A DNA stretch of 54,476 nucleotides, from positions 1-54,476 of the forward strand of contig JADEWQ010000031.1 in the NCBI GenBank assembly GCA_015207585.1, in the 5' to 3' direction. This stretch comes from Pleurocapsales cyanobacterium LEGE 06147 (GTDB lineage Bacteria; Cyanobacteriota; Cyanobacteriia; Cyanobacteriales; Xenococcaceae). How positions within the stretch are numbered: the stretch's first letter is position 1; each line of letters begins with the position of its first letter. The notes below the pieces were generated by a model. That model worked only from the letters and a program-made list of their open reading frames with translations, did no database searches and was not told the DNA's origin. This document shows, piece by piece, positions 43,117-51,049 of this stretch. The translations under genes were made by a program, and so were the position numbers.

Positions 43117-43353
43117 TTATTCAATTTGAAGTTGCATCTGCTCTACATAGTTGAGAGTACGTTCGGCTTCTTCTCGATCGAGAATGCTAAGAGCAAAGCC
43201 AACATGAACGATAACATAATCGTTTACTCTAGCTTCGGGAACATACGCAAGGCTGACTTCTTTGATAACTCCACCAAAGCTAACTCTTCCCGTCCGCAGC
43301 AGTAGATCTTCTTCAGTAATGCTGACAATTTTTCCTGGAACGGCTAGACACAT
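43117..43353 (-). CDS. hypC: Hydrogenase maturation chaperone HypC/HupF
   Basis: This 78-aa protein starts with the diagnostic MCLAVPGKI, in which Cys2 is essential for transfer of the Fe(CN)2CO group to the [NiFe]-hydrogenase large subunit. It also has VSFGGVIKEVSLAYV and DYVIVHVGFAL. GAGGAG lies about 9 nt upstream of the ATG. None of the other hyp or hydrogenase structural genes is in the window, so it acts with genes elsewhere or is an isolated survivor. Confidence 0.92.
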   Translation of the reverse strand: MCLAVPGKIVSITEEDLLLRTGRVSFGGVIKEVSLAYVPEARVNDYVIVHVGFALSILDREEAERTLNYVEQMQLQIE

Positions 43354-43437
43354 AAAATAATTCTCCTCAAGTTTGAATAATTTGTGAGAAAAATAGAAAA
43401 CTTTAAGACCTTCTTAAGTATGATATCTATTGCTATA

Positions 43438-45099
43438 TTATTTCTGCTCGATCTTAGGTTCTATTTCTTGACGATAGGTTAGCCAGGCGGTCATCGCTTC
43501 TGGAATAGAATTTGCGTCCTTTTGTAACAAAATTACACCATTATTGAATCCGACAATGCCATATTCTCCACTGCTAGTAATGCGATCGATGAGAGCCGTA
43601 ATATCCCGTAACCATAGTCTATCCTGCTTAAAAGCAACTTGATAGCGTTGCAACTGCCAGAGATCGGCAATGGCAAAGTTAACTTTAACTATTTCTGAGC
43701 GATCGTTTTTCAACTCCAAGGCTGGTAAGCGAATAATTTCTCTACGACTGGAAAGATGGGGAATTAAATATGTAGTAGCAGAAACACTAGCTGAGGAAGG
43801 TATTTTTGCCAATAATGAGTTAATTTGCCCAACTCGCTGCCATTGTTCGGGCAAAGAAACATACACCCAAGGTTGGATAGAATCGGGAATGAGAAAGTAG
43901 AGAGTGCGATTGGGATTAGAGGTAATTGTAAATAATAAAGATAGGCAAATACAAGCTATCCAGAAGCGACGAAATTGGCTATTTAACTTTCTTGGTTGAC
44001 AATCTTTTAATCTTTTGCCAAAATTATTAAATCCTTGCCCTGCCCACCAAAGGATAGCACCATAAAATAAACCGGGGGCAATGCTCATGGCGTAGCGAAT
44101 AGAAATTGCCAGTACCGAATCTCCCTGACCTAAAAATAATTTTAAGAGAGGAAAACCGGCGATCGCCCAAGAAGCCGGGGCAACAGCAGGAACAAAAGCT
44201 AGAGGCAACCACTGTCCGAGTAAATACTTAATCGTACCCACAAAGGGAGTAAATAATTCTACCAGCAAACGCCAGGGATTACGAACCATGCCCCAAATAA
44301 TATCTATGGTTGAAGCCTCGTTGCCTTCTGCATATTGTCCAAACCTCTCCAGCATGAACCGCTTAGAAATATCTTCGGAAAACAAGGGCATGATCAGATT
44401 AGTTAGGGCGATCGTATACACAAAACTGAGACTGCATACAGCTAAACCAATACGGGGATAGCGTCTACTAATAACCATATATACCCCGACACCAAATAGA
44501 GTAATCCCGCTATCTTCCCGCACTGCTAAGATTAAGATCGCCAACAGCCAAAACAACCACCACCAGCGTTTTTCCATTGCTAGCAGTAAGCTAAAAACAA
44601 ATAAAGGAATTTGGGAAATATCGTGAAAATTGGCTAGAGTCGGACCGAGAATGGCATTAGCACCGTAGAAGCTAAGAGTAATTAAGATCGCTATTGCTGG
44701 TTCGAGATAGATTCTGGCTAAGGCATAGAGGACTAAACCTGCCGATGTAACAAAAATTACTTGTAATACTGTCAGTGTAGCGGGATGAGGAAAAAGATAA
44801 TAAATAGGCAGCCACAGCAATAAAGCAGGCGTAAAATGCTGTCCGAGACGATGATAATTGACCGCTGGAACTTCCCCACTATGAACTACATTAGTGGATA
44901 ACTGGGAAGAAAGAGTGCTTTGAAAAAAACGACCGTGAATATTATTCCAAAAAACTTGGTTGAAAATACCTTGATCGTAAGAAGAATAAAAAGTAAAGTG
45001 ACGGTGGAGAGCGAAAGATAAGGTCAAGAGCGAGAAAGCGATCGCCACCAAGAATAAGACCCTCAGCCCTTGATTAGGATTAAATTTTTTCAATAACAT
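43438..45099 (-). CDS. DUF2079 polytopic membrane protein
   Basis: This 553-aa protein has a first helix at about 12-30, the DUF2079 signature region YSSYDQGIFNQVFWN (39-53), HRLGQHFTPALLLWLP and AVREDSGITLFGVG, and roughly ten membrane helices to residue ~395. A soluble C-terminal domain (about 400-553) follows. The architecture resembles GT-C type glycosyltransferases, so a lipid-linked sugar donor is a reasonable guess. No sugar genes are adjacent. Confidence 0.85.
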   Translation of the reverse strand: MLLKKFNPNQGLRVLFLVAIAFSLLTLSFALHRHFTFYSSYDQGIFNQVFWNNIHGRFFQSTLSSQLSTNVVHSGEVPAVNYHRLGQHFTPALLLWLPIYYLFPHPATLTVLQVIFVTSAGLVLYALARIYLEPAIAILITLSFYGANAILGPTLANFHDISQIPLFVFSLLLAMEKRWWWLFWLLAILILAVREDSGITLFGVGVYMVISRRYPRIGLAVCSLSFVYTIALTNLIMPLFSEDISKRFMLERFGQYAEGNEASTIDIIWGMVRNPWRLLVELFTPFVGTIKYLLGQWLPLAFVPAVAPASWAIAGFPLLKLFLGQGDSVLAISIRYAMSIAPGLFYGAILWWAGQGFNNFGKRLKDCQPRKLNSQFRRFWIACICLSLLFTITSNPNRTLYFLIPDSIQPWVYVSLPEQWQRVGQINSLLAKIPSSASVSATTYLIPHLSSRREIIRLPALELKNDRSEIVKVNFAIADLWQLQRYQVAFKQDRLWLRDITALIDRITSSGEYGIVGFNNGVILLQKDANSIPEAMTAWLTYRQEIEPKIEQK

Positions 45100-45249
45100 T
45101 ATTAAATTGTGCTGTGCAAAAAATCTGCTATCAGCTTATTTCATAAAAACGTCGATTGCGAGAGAGCTAAATATAAAATTTATCTTAAGATAGTCATAAA
45201 TTTCTTGCGAAATAATCGAGAAACAGCTGGCAAATCAAGAATTCTAGCT

Positions 45250-45255
45250 TAGAAT
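45250..45255 (+). promoter_or_regulatory. Candidate -10 box of yfr1
   Basis: TAGAAT lies 6-8 nt before the expected 5' end of Yfr1. The -35 region is not obvious. Confidence 0.45.
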
Positions 45256-45261
45256 AGAAGA

Positions 45262-45336
45262 GGCGGAGACAAATGTTTCCGTTCACTCCTCACACCACAC
45301 TCCGCCCGTACCATATTCGGGCGGTTCCTTTTTTTA
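45262..45336 (+). ncRNA. yfr1: Small regulatory RNA Yfr1
   Basis: The region shows the complete Yfr1 architecture: a 5' stem-loop (CGGAGA...TTTCCG, 45264-45281), an unpaired stretch with the ultra-conserved ACTCCTCACACC (45285-45296), and a strong rho-independent terminator CCGCCCG...CGGGCGG plus a T run. Yfr1 is an abundant cyanobacterial RNA that base-pairs through this motif with mRNAs, including outer-membrane porin mRNAs. Its position directly upstream of trxA matches its known location in other cyanobacteria. Exact ends are estimated. Confidence 0.9.
45302..45336 (+). terminator. Rho-independent terminator of yfr1
   Basis: CCGCCCG (45302-45308) pairs with CGGGCGG (45318-45324), followed by TTCCTTTTTTT. 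It ends Yfr1 and separates it from trxA. Confidence 0.9.
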
Positions 45337-45487
45337 ACAAGATATAATAGCAGAACCTTCGAGCGAATTAAGCAAATTGGATAATAAATTCGGATTAAAG
45401 TTAACTATTGCGCTAATGCCCGAAGATTGGTTTTCACTATGGTAAAATCTTGTAGTATTAAAGAGAAATAAGTAAGGATTTGTAGGC

Positions 45488-45811
45488 ATGGCAGCAGCTG
45501 CTACTGTAACAGATACAAGCTTCAAGGAAGAAGTTTTAGACAGTGAGATTCCGGTTCTGGTAGATTTTTGGGCTCCTTGGTGCGGACCTTGTCGCATGGT
45601 TGCCCCAGTAGTTGAGGAAATTGCGGAACAGTATGAAGGACAAGTTAAGGTAGTTAAGCTCAATACTGACGAAAATCCTAATGTTGCTAGTCAGTATGGT
45701 ATCCGCAGCATACCCACCCTAATGATTTTTAAGGGAGGACAAAGAGTAGATATGGTAGTGGGAGCAGTTCCCAAAACTACTTTAGCCAACACCATAGAAA
45801 AATATCTTTAA
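45488..45811 (+). CDS. trxA: Thioredoxin, m-type
   Basis: This 107-aa thioredoxin has active-site WCGPC (Cys32, Cys35), [16 protein letters not shown], the cis-Pro segment SIPTLMIF and [13 protein letters not shown]. It is the essential disulfide reductase, coupled to ferredoxin- or NADPH-thioredoxin reductase, and can recycle MsrA. It lies 150 bp downstream of yfr1. Secure. Confidence 0.97.
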   Translation: MAAAATVTDTSFKEEVLDSEIPVLVDFWAPWCGPCRMVAPVVEEIAEQYEGQVKVVKLNTDENPNVASQYGIRSIPTLMIFKGGQRVDMVVGAVPKTTLANTIEKYL

Positions 45812-45853
45812 ATTATTTTTACGTATCCAATACATCATTTCTGACAATTTCTG

Positions 45854-45892
45854 GCTTCAGCGACCATCTTTTTGGGCAAAAAAGGCTGAAGC
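45854..45892. terminator. Candidate bidirectional terminator between trxA and the EAL gene
   Basis: GCTTCAGC (45854-45861) pairs with GCTGAAGC (45885-45892), with TAATTTTA after it on the plus strand. It sits between two convergent genes. The 23-nt loop makes it weaker than a classical terminator. Confidence 0.4.
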
Positions 45893-45897
45893 TAATT

Positions 45898-47637
45898 TTA
45901 TATGTAGTTTTTGGAGGCAAATTCCTGACGGAGAAGAGCGATAATAGCCTCATGGTCTAATGGCTGAGAAAACAAGTATCCTTGTCCGTATTCGCAACCC
46001 AAACGGCGGAGTATTTCTAGTTGCGTTTCTGTTTCTATACCCTCAGCAATAACATCTAACCCCAGATTATGAGCTAGATTAACAATCGCTTTGACAATAT
46101 CGAAATTTTTCTGACAATTTTCTTGACAGATAAAGGAACGATCTATCTTGACCGTGTCGATAGGTAAATAGCGCAAATAACTTAAAGAAGAGTAACCGAT
46201 ACCGAAATCATCAATACACAATTTAATATTTCTTGCTTTTAACTGCTCGAGAACATTAGTAACTGCTGAAGAGTTTTTCATCAGAGTACTTTCTGTAATC
46301 TCCAGTTTCAAATTTTCTCCCTTTAATTCCAAACAATTTAGTAGTTCATCAATTTGTGAAATTAAGTTGGGGCTAGACAATTGAATCCCGGAAAGATTAA
46401 CACTAATACTCAAAGTTAATAGCTGAGGAAATTGTTGCTGCCAGACAACAAGTTGTTTACAGGCTTCAGATAATATCCATTGACCGAGAGGAACAATCAA
46501 ACCAGTTTCTTCCGAAAGAAGAACAAATTTTTCTGGTGGAATTAGTCCTAGAGATGAATGTTGCCACCTTACCAGCGTTTCTAATCCCTCAATTTTACCC
46601 GTGGTCAGGGAAACAATTGGCTGATAATTGAGGTGCAGTTGCCCATCGTTAATCGCTTGTCGTAAGTCACTTTCCAATCGCAATCGTTCCATTGCACTTT
46701 GGTACATTCCTTCATTAAACAGCATCAATCCTTTCGTAGAATCGAGCTTTGCATGATACATAGCTGTATCGGCTGCTTGCAACCATTTTTCTGGTTGGTT
46801 GTAACCTAAAGTACTCAAAGCAATGCCAATACTTATAGGAGAAAATATTAGTCTCTCTCTTAACTCAAAAGGAATTGATAGTTGATGATAAATTTGTTCG
46901 GCTATTTGTTGAGCTGTCTCTTCTCGTTCTAGCTTGGTTAGTAGGATAGCAAACTCATTAGCACCAATACGTGCTACTATATCTCGGCTACTAACACACT
47001 TTTGAATACGACGAGCTGCGGCAACTAACATTCGATCGCTCAGAAAATGTCCGAGGCTGTACTTAATCATGGGAAAGCGGTCTATGCAGAGGAATAAAAC
47101 AGCAAATAAACCCTCTTTTTGATTTTTTTTGCCGCTAACGGGTTTAATCTGCTGATGCAGATGTTCGAGAAATAAACTACGATTGGGCAGATTAGTTAGC
47201 TCGTCATAATAAGCTAAATACTTTAATCTTTCTTGTGCCTGCCGATGTTCTTGTCTTATTACTGCTTCTCTTAATTCTCTTTCTACAGCAGGAACCAAGC
47301 GCGCTAATTTACCTTTAACTATATAATCGTGGGCTCCTGCTTTCATAGCAGCTACTGCGGTATCTTCCCCGATCTTACCGGAGACAATAATAAAAGGGAG
47401 GTCGAGATCTTGCTCCTTGAGTAAATTTAAGGCAGCGATTGCACTAAACTGTGGCATGGAGTAGTCAGCAAGTACGACATCCCAGGGTTTTTTATCCCTT
47501 AAGGCAGTTTGCATATCTACTCTGGTATCCACCCGTTGATAAATTGGCTGATAACCACCCCGTTCTAATTCAATCGCTAAGAGTTCGGCATCATCTTCGG
47601 AATCTTCTACAATTAAGACTCGTAGCAGTTTATTCAT
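45898..47637 (-). CDS. Response regulator with degenerate GGDEF and EAL domains
   Basis: This 579-aa protein has a receiver (about 5-125, Asp58 in VVLADYSMP), a GGDEF domain (about 135-305) in which the active site reads RIGANEF, and an EAL domain (about 320-570) whose signature reads GLETLVRW. EAL catalytic residues are kept: the Glu of ETL, Asn in SVNLSG, EITES, DDFGIGYSS, KIDRS and EGIET. It is therefore expected to hydrolyse c-di-GMP, with the GGDEF part a regulatory remnant. It follows a CheY-like gene by 4 bp, implying a phosphorelay. Confidence 0.9.
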   Translation of the reverse strand: MNKLLRVLIVEDSEDDAELLAIELERGGYQPIYQRVDTRVDMQTALRDKKPWDVVLADYSMPQFSAIAALNLLKEQDLDLPFIIVSGKIGEDTAVAAMKAGAHDYIVKGKLARLVPAVERELREAVIRQEHRQAQERLKYLAYYDELTNLPNRSLFLEHLHQQIKPVSGKKNQKEGLFAVLFLCIDRFPMIKYSLGHFLSDRMLVAAARRIQKCVSSRDIVARIGANEFAILLTKLEREETAQQIAEQIYHQLSIPFELRERLIFSPISIGIALSTLGYNQPEKWLQAADTAMYHAKLDSTKGLMLFNEGMYQSAMERLRLESDLRQAINDGQLHLNYQPIVSLTTGKIEGLETLVRWQHSSLGLIPPEKFVLLSEETGLIVPLGQWILSEACKQLVVWQQQFPQLLTLSISVNLSGIQLSSPNLISQIDELLNCLELKGENLKLEITESTLMKNSSAVTNVLEQLKARNIKLCIDDFGIGYSSLSYLRYLPIDTVKIDRSFICQENCQKNFDIVKAIVNLAHNLGLDVIAEGIETETQLEILRRLGCEYGQGYLFSQPLDHEAIIALLRQEFASKNYI

Positions 47638-47641
47638 TTAA

Positions 47642-48085
47642 TTATCCCGACACGGGTGGAACATGGTTAATCGTCAACCAATACAATGTTAGTTCTCTAA
47701 CAATATTTTGCAATTGCGTAAAGTCAATTGGTTTACGAATATAACTGTTGCAACCATATCTATAACTATTAATTAGATCTTCTGGTTCTATGGAAGTGCT
47801 CACGATTGCCACCGGGATAAATCTAGTGTTTTGAGCCGCACGAATCTGCTGTAAGACTTCTAAACCGCTAATCCTGGGTACTTCTAGATCGAGCAAGATT
47901 AATTTAGGCATTCTGGTTAAGTCGCGATCGCTAAATCTACTCCTACCAAATAAGTAGTCTAATAATTCGACTCCATCCGAAACAATGATTAAATCGTGTT
48001 CGATTTCACATTGTTCAAAAGCTAATTCTATCAATTCCTGATAATCTCTATTATCTTCTAATATGAGAATAGTTCTACTAGTCAT
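47642..48085 (-). CDS. CheY-like response regulator (Rcp1 type)
   Basis: This 147-aa single receiver has acidic pair Glu10/Asp11 (ILEDN), phosphoacceptor Asp66 (LILLDLEVPRISG), Thr/Ser in VSTS and Lys in IRKPIDF. The extended loop (FGRSRFSDRDLTRMP) is typical of phytochrome-associated regulators such as Rcp1. It is co-transcribed with the REC-GGDEF-EAL gene, 4 bp downstream. The cognate kinase is not in view. Confidence 0.88.
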   Translation of the reverse strand: MTSRTILILEDNRDYQELIELAFEQCEIEHDLIIVSDGVELLDYLFGRSRFSDRDLTRMPKLILLDLEVPRISGLEVLQQIRAAQNTRFIPVAIVSTSIEPEDLINSYRYGCNSYIRKPIDFTQLQNIVRELTLYWLTINHVPPVSG

Positions 48086-48846
48086 TATGTAAATATCAAA
48101 AAAATATATAGTAATTTCAAACTGCTAAAATCTAATCCTTTGTCGATCTGCTTGACTATCAAACAAAAAATTGACGAAATCCAAGCAAGCTACACCCTGC
48201 AAGGGCGGCTTACCTTAAACTAATAATAGTTTTCCCGAAAATAAAATATTTTTTCTCTAGATTTAAGATAATATCTAGAGCGTTAAAATAGAGGAAATAA
48301 TCGTCGATTTAACTAAAATTTTGTCAAAGGAGTAGAAAGAGTTAATGATACCTTTAACTTGTTTTAAACTTTATATAATAGGAGACATAATAGATTAAAA
48401 AAATATAAAAATATCTGGTGCGATCGCAATCTCATAAAGTGTGTTATTTTAATTTAGCTTGTACTATTAAAAATATTATTTACTTTTATAATGGGTTTTA
48501 ATGATGAAAAAAATATTGCTTCAATTTATCTCAATAAAGAATAGAAATAATTTCTGTAATCATGTATGAGAAAGCTTTTTACTCTATTTCATACCCAAGG
48601 ATTTTTTATACCAATTCCAAAATTCTGCTACACATCAATTTCCGTTTTATAGTTCACAGTACGGACGTAGCATGACATGGTACGTCCGTATAAAGTTCGC
48701 TCATTACTTCTTCTTGGTGTTATCGCGTCTCCCCATCTCCGCTTCAACAGTCTGTAGCCATCTGAAAGAGAAAGGATATTACCTCCGCCCCATCAGCGAT
48801 TGATGTTGTGTCATCCTAAAACAAGAAGATCGGGAGATAAGATAAT
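48086..48846. other. Intergenic region with palindromes
   Basis: No gene was recognised in about 760 bp. CTCTAGAT (48255-48262) and ATCTAGAG (48273-48280) form an inverted repeat. TACGGACGTA (48660-48669) and TACGTCCGTA (48681-48690) form a perfect 10-bp stem that is related to a palindrome at 50451-50468. The start of the next gene has only a modest leader (GGGAGATAAGATAAT). Confidence 0.5.
48660..48690. repeat. Dispersed hairpin, copy 1
   Basis: TACGGACGTA...TACGTCCGTA, with TAAAG after it. The same core (GACGTAGCATG, then ACGTCCGTA and AAAG) recurs at 50451-50475 on the other side of the flavoprotein gene, in the same orientation and with a shortened loop. Confidence 0.65.
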
Positions 48847-50355
48847 ATGGACGCATCGAAACAAATAAAAGTAGTTGTAGTTGGTGCGGGTTGGTCGGGA
48901 CTGGGTGCAACCAATTACTTAGCCAAACAAGGTTATGATGTAACTCTGCTCGAAGCAGCACCATATCCTGGTGGTTTGGTAGCTGGCTGGAAAACTCCTG
49001 GCGGGCGTTCTGTGGAAGGAGGAATCCATGGCTTTTGGTATCCCTATCGCAACATCTTTCGCCTCGTCCAAGAATTGGGAATCAATCCTTTTACTCCTTT
49101 CACCCGTTCCTCTCAATACTCCCCCGCAGGCTTGGAAGTAGAATCTCCTATCTTTCAAAACGAACCCAGACTTCCTACCCCGTTAGGGACTTTCCTTTAC
49201 ACTCGCTTTAAACGATTACCACTGATAGACAGACTTTCTGCGCTTCCCCTTCTCTATGCGATCGTCGATTTCGATAATTCTAATGAAGCTTGGCAACGGT
49301 ACGACAAAGTAACGGCGAGAGAATTATTTAAGCAGTTTGGGGTTTCGGCACGTCTTTATCGAGAATCTTTCGAGCCAATGTTGTTAGTAGGCTTGTTTGC
49401 CCCAGGAGAACAATGTAGCGCGGCTGCAACCCTTGGCATGCTCTACTACTTTATTTTGGCTCACCAGCCGGATTTTGATGTGGTTTGGTGCAGGGGAACG
49501 GTAGGAGAAAAGATTTTTCAGCCCTTACGAGGGCAAATAGAAAAAGCTGGAGGGAAAGTACTGACCAATAAAAAAGTAATCGATATCATCCTGAGCGATC
49601 GAGGTGAAGCAAAAGGCGTGGTTTGTGGGAAAGAAATTTTTGAAGCAGATGCGGTCATTTTTGCCGTCAGCGTTAGCGGCATGAAAAAGATTGTTGATAA
49701 CAGCAGTACTTTGACCAACCATAGCGAATTTCGCAATTTAACTAATTTAGGTGGCATCGATGTCCTGGCGACTAGATTATGGTTCGATCGCCAAGTTAAC
49801 GTTCCTCTTCCTTCTAATGCCTGCTTTGGTTTTGAGCCAACTACAGGTTGGACCTTCTTCGATCTCAACGTTCTCCATGATGAATATAAGGACGAACCAG
49901 GAAGCGTCATCGAAGCAGACTTTTATCATGCCAATCAATTGTTGCCTCAAAAGGATGAACAAATTATTGCTAAAGTACACGGGGATTTAGCCACTTGCGT
50001 GCCTGGGTTTAAACAAGCCAAAGTAATTGACAGTAGTATCATTCGCGTCCGTCAAGGAGTAACTCATTTTGCCCCTGGAAGCTATCAGTATCTTTTACGC
50101 GGCAAAACCAGTATCCCCAACGTGTATATGAGTGGTGATTGGATTATTACTAACCACGGTTCTTGGTCGCAAGAGAAAGCCTATGTAACTGGTTTAGAAG
50201 CAGCTAACCTAGTAATTGAAAGATTTGGTTTGGGCAATAAGGCGCACATTATTCCCGTCGAACCCGATGAACCCCATATTCAAGCGGCGCGGACAATTAA
50301 TCGAACGGTGCGGAATTTAGTTGAGTCTTTCCTGCCAGATTTCTGGTTACCATAG
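48847..50355 (+). CDS. FAD-dependent oxidoreductase, carotenoid-desaturase/amine-oxidase type
   Basis: This 502-aa flavoprotein begins with a Rossmann FAD-binding motif GAGWSGLG (13-20), then EAAPYPGGLVAGW and GGIHGFWYPYRNIF, as in phytoene/zeta-carotene desaturase relatives. The C-terminal FAD motif is NVYMSGDWI near 445. Family members oxidise or isomerise isoprenoid chains. It is not clearly PDS, ZDS or CrtISO; no carotenoid gene is adjacent. The last 35 residues form an amphipathic tail. Confidence 0.82.
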   Translation: MDASKQIKVVVVGAGWSGLGATNYLAKQGYDVTLLEAAPYPGGLVAGWKTPGGRSVEGGIHGFWYPYRNIFRLVQELGINPFTPFTRSSQYSPAGLEVESPIFQNEPRLPTPLGTFLYTRFKRLPLIDRLSALPLLYAIVDFDNSNEAWQRYDKVTARELFKQFGVSARLYRESFEPMLLVGLFAPGEQCSAAATLGMLYYFILAHQPDFDVVWCRGTVGEKIFQPLRGQIEKAGGKVLTNKKVIDIILSDRGEAKGVVCGKEIFEADAVIFAVSVSGMKKIVDNSSTLTNHSEFRNLTNLGGIDVLATRLWFDRQVNVPLPSNACFGFEPTTGWTFFDLNVLHDEYKDEPGSVIEADFYHANQLLPQKDEQIIAKVHGDLATCVPGFKQAKVIDSSIIRVRQGVTHFAPGSYQYLLRGKTSIPNVYMSGDWIITNHGSWSQEKAYVTGLEAANLVIERFGLGNKAHIIPVEPDEPHIQAARTINRTVRNLVESFLPDFWLP

Positions 50356-50400
50356 ATGAGAGATAAGTAGGTGGGCATAAAAGTTCAACACGGCGATTCT

Positions 50401-50475
50401 ATATGCCGAGGAAACCTAGGCATATCTCGCCGTCAAAGGTCCCTCGTAGAGACGTAGCATGCTACGTCCGTACAA
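50401..50475. repeat. Palindromes downstream of the flavoprotein gene
   Basis: ATATGCC(gaggaaaccta)GGCATAT (50401-50425) is a hairpin. GACGTAGCATGCTACGTC (50451-50468) is an 18-bp perfect palindrome matching the hairpin at 48660-48690. Confidence 0.65.
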
Positions 50476-50544
50476 AGTGCGGAAAGCACCGCCGCATGCT
50501 CGCGTGAATCTAATTCAAGCGAGGTCGGCGGTTCAAAAGAGATA

Positions 50545-50608
50545 TATAGCGGTTCTTGTTCGAGTAAAGTACACCTAAATGGTAATATTCGCTCTCAGAA
50601 CCGCTATA
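50545..50608. repeat. Inverted repeat TATAGCGGTTCT/AGAACCGCTATA
   Basis: A perfect 12-bp inverted repeat (50545-50556 and 50597-50608) with a 40-nt loop lies upstream of the small membrane-protein gene. It looks like a miniature mobile element or dispersed repeat. Confidence 0.65.
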
Positions 50609-50651
50609 ACCGTACAAACTGGATACGTATAGCAAATATCGGGCGTTAAAA

Positions 50652-51011
50652 ATGTTTGGAAGACAGCCACAAAAAAATCAACCGCAAGACCAAATCGATC
50701 TAGAGTTAGAGAAGATAGACCTCTCCGAGCAGAAATCCAGATCGATACAAGAAACTCAACAGCAGGCTACGGGGTTACAAAACGAATCAACGGCAGAAAA
50801 ATCGGAGTTAGTAAATACCGTTGAAAAAATTAGTCGGATTATTTCTCCCTACTTTGTTGTCATTGTTGGTTTATCTTTGTATGAAAAAAACTTTTTGATC
50901 GGTACGATTTTAATTTTGGTAGGAATTCTTTCTCTACTTAAAATTACCACTAGGGACGTAGCAACCTTTTTTGAATGGGTCAAAAACTTTCTCGGCTCGA
51001 GCAATAGCTAG
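50652..51011 (+). CDS. Small hypothetical membrane protein
   Basis: This 119-aa protein has a long, Gln/Glu-rich hydrophilic N-terminus (1-60, likely coiled coil) and two hydrophobic helices (about 67-82 and 86-102), then an amphipathic tail (VATFFEWVKNFLG). No family recognised. It converges with the antiporter gene. The start has a weak leader. Confidence 0.55.
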   Translation: MFGRQPQKNQPQDQIDLELEKIDLSEQKSRSIQETQQQATGLQNESTAEKSELVNTVEKISRIISPYFVVIVGLSLYEKNFLIGTILILVGILSLLKITTRDVATFFEWVKNFLGSSNS

Positions 51012-51049
51012 AGGAATGAGAAGCGATCGCTCCAAGGAAAGACAAGCTT

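Noticed and set aside
48086-48846. Possible structured RNA between the regulator and flavoprotein genes
   Set aside because: Only simple palindromes are visible; they match a dispersed hairpin rather than a known RNA family.
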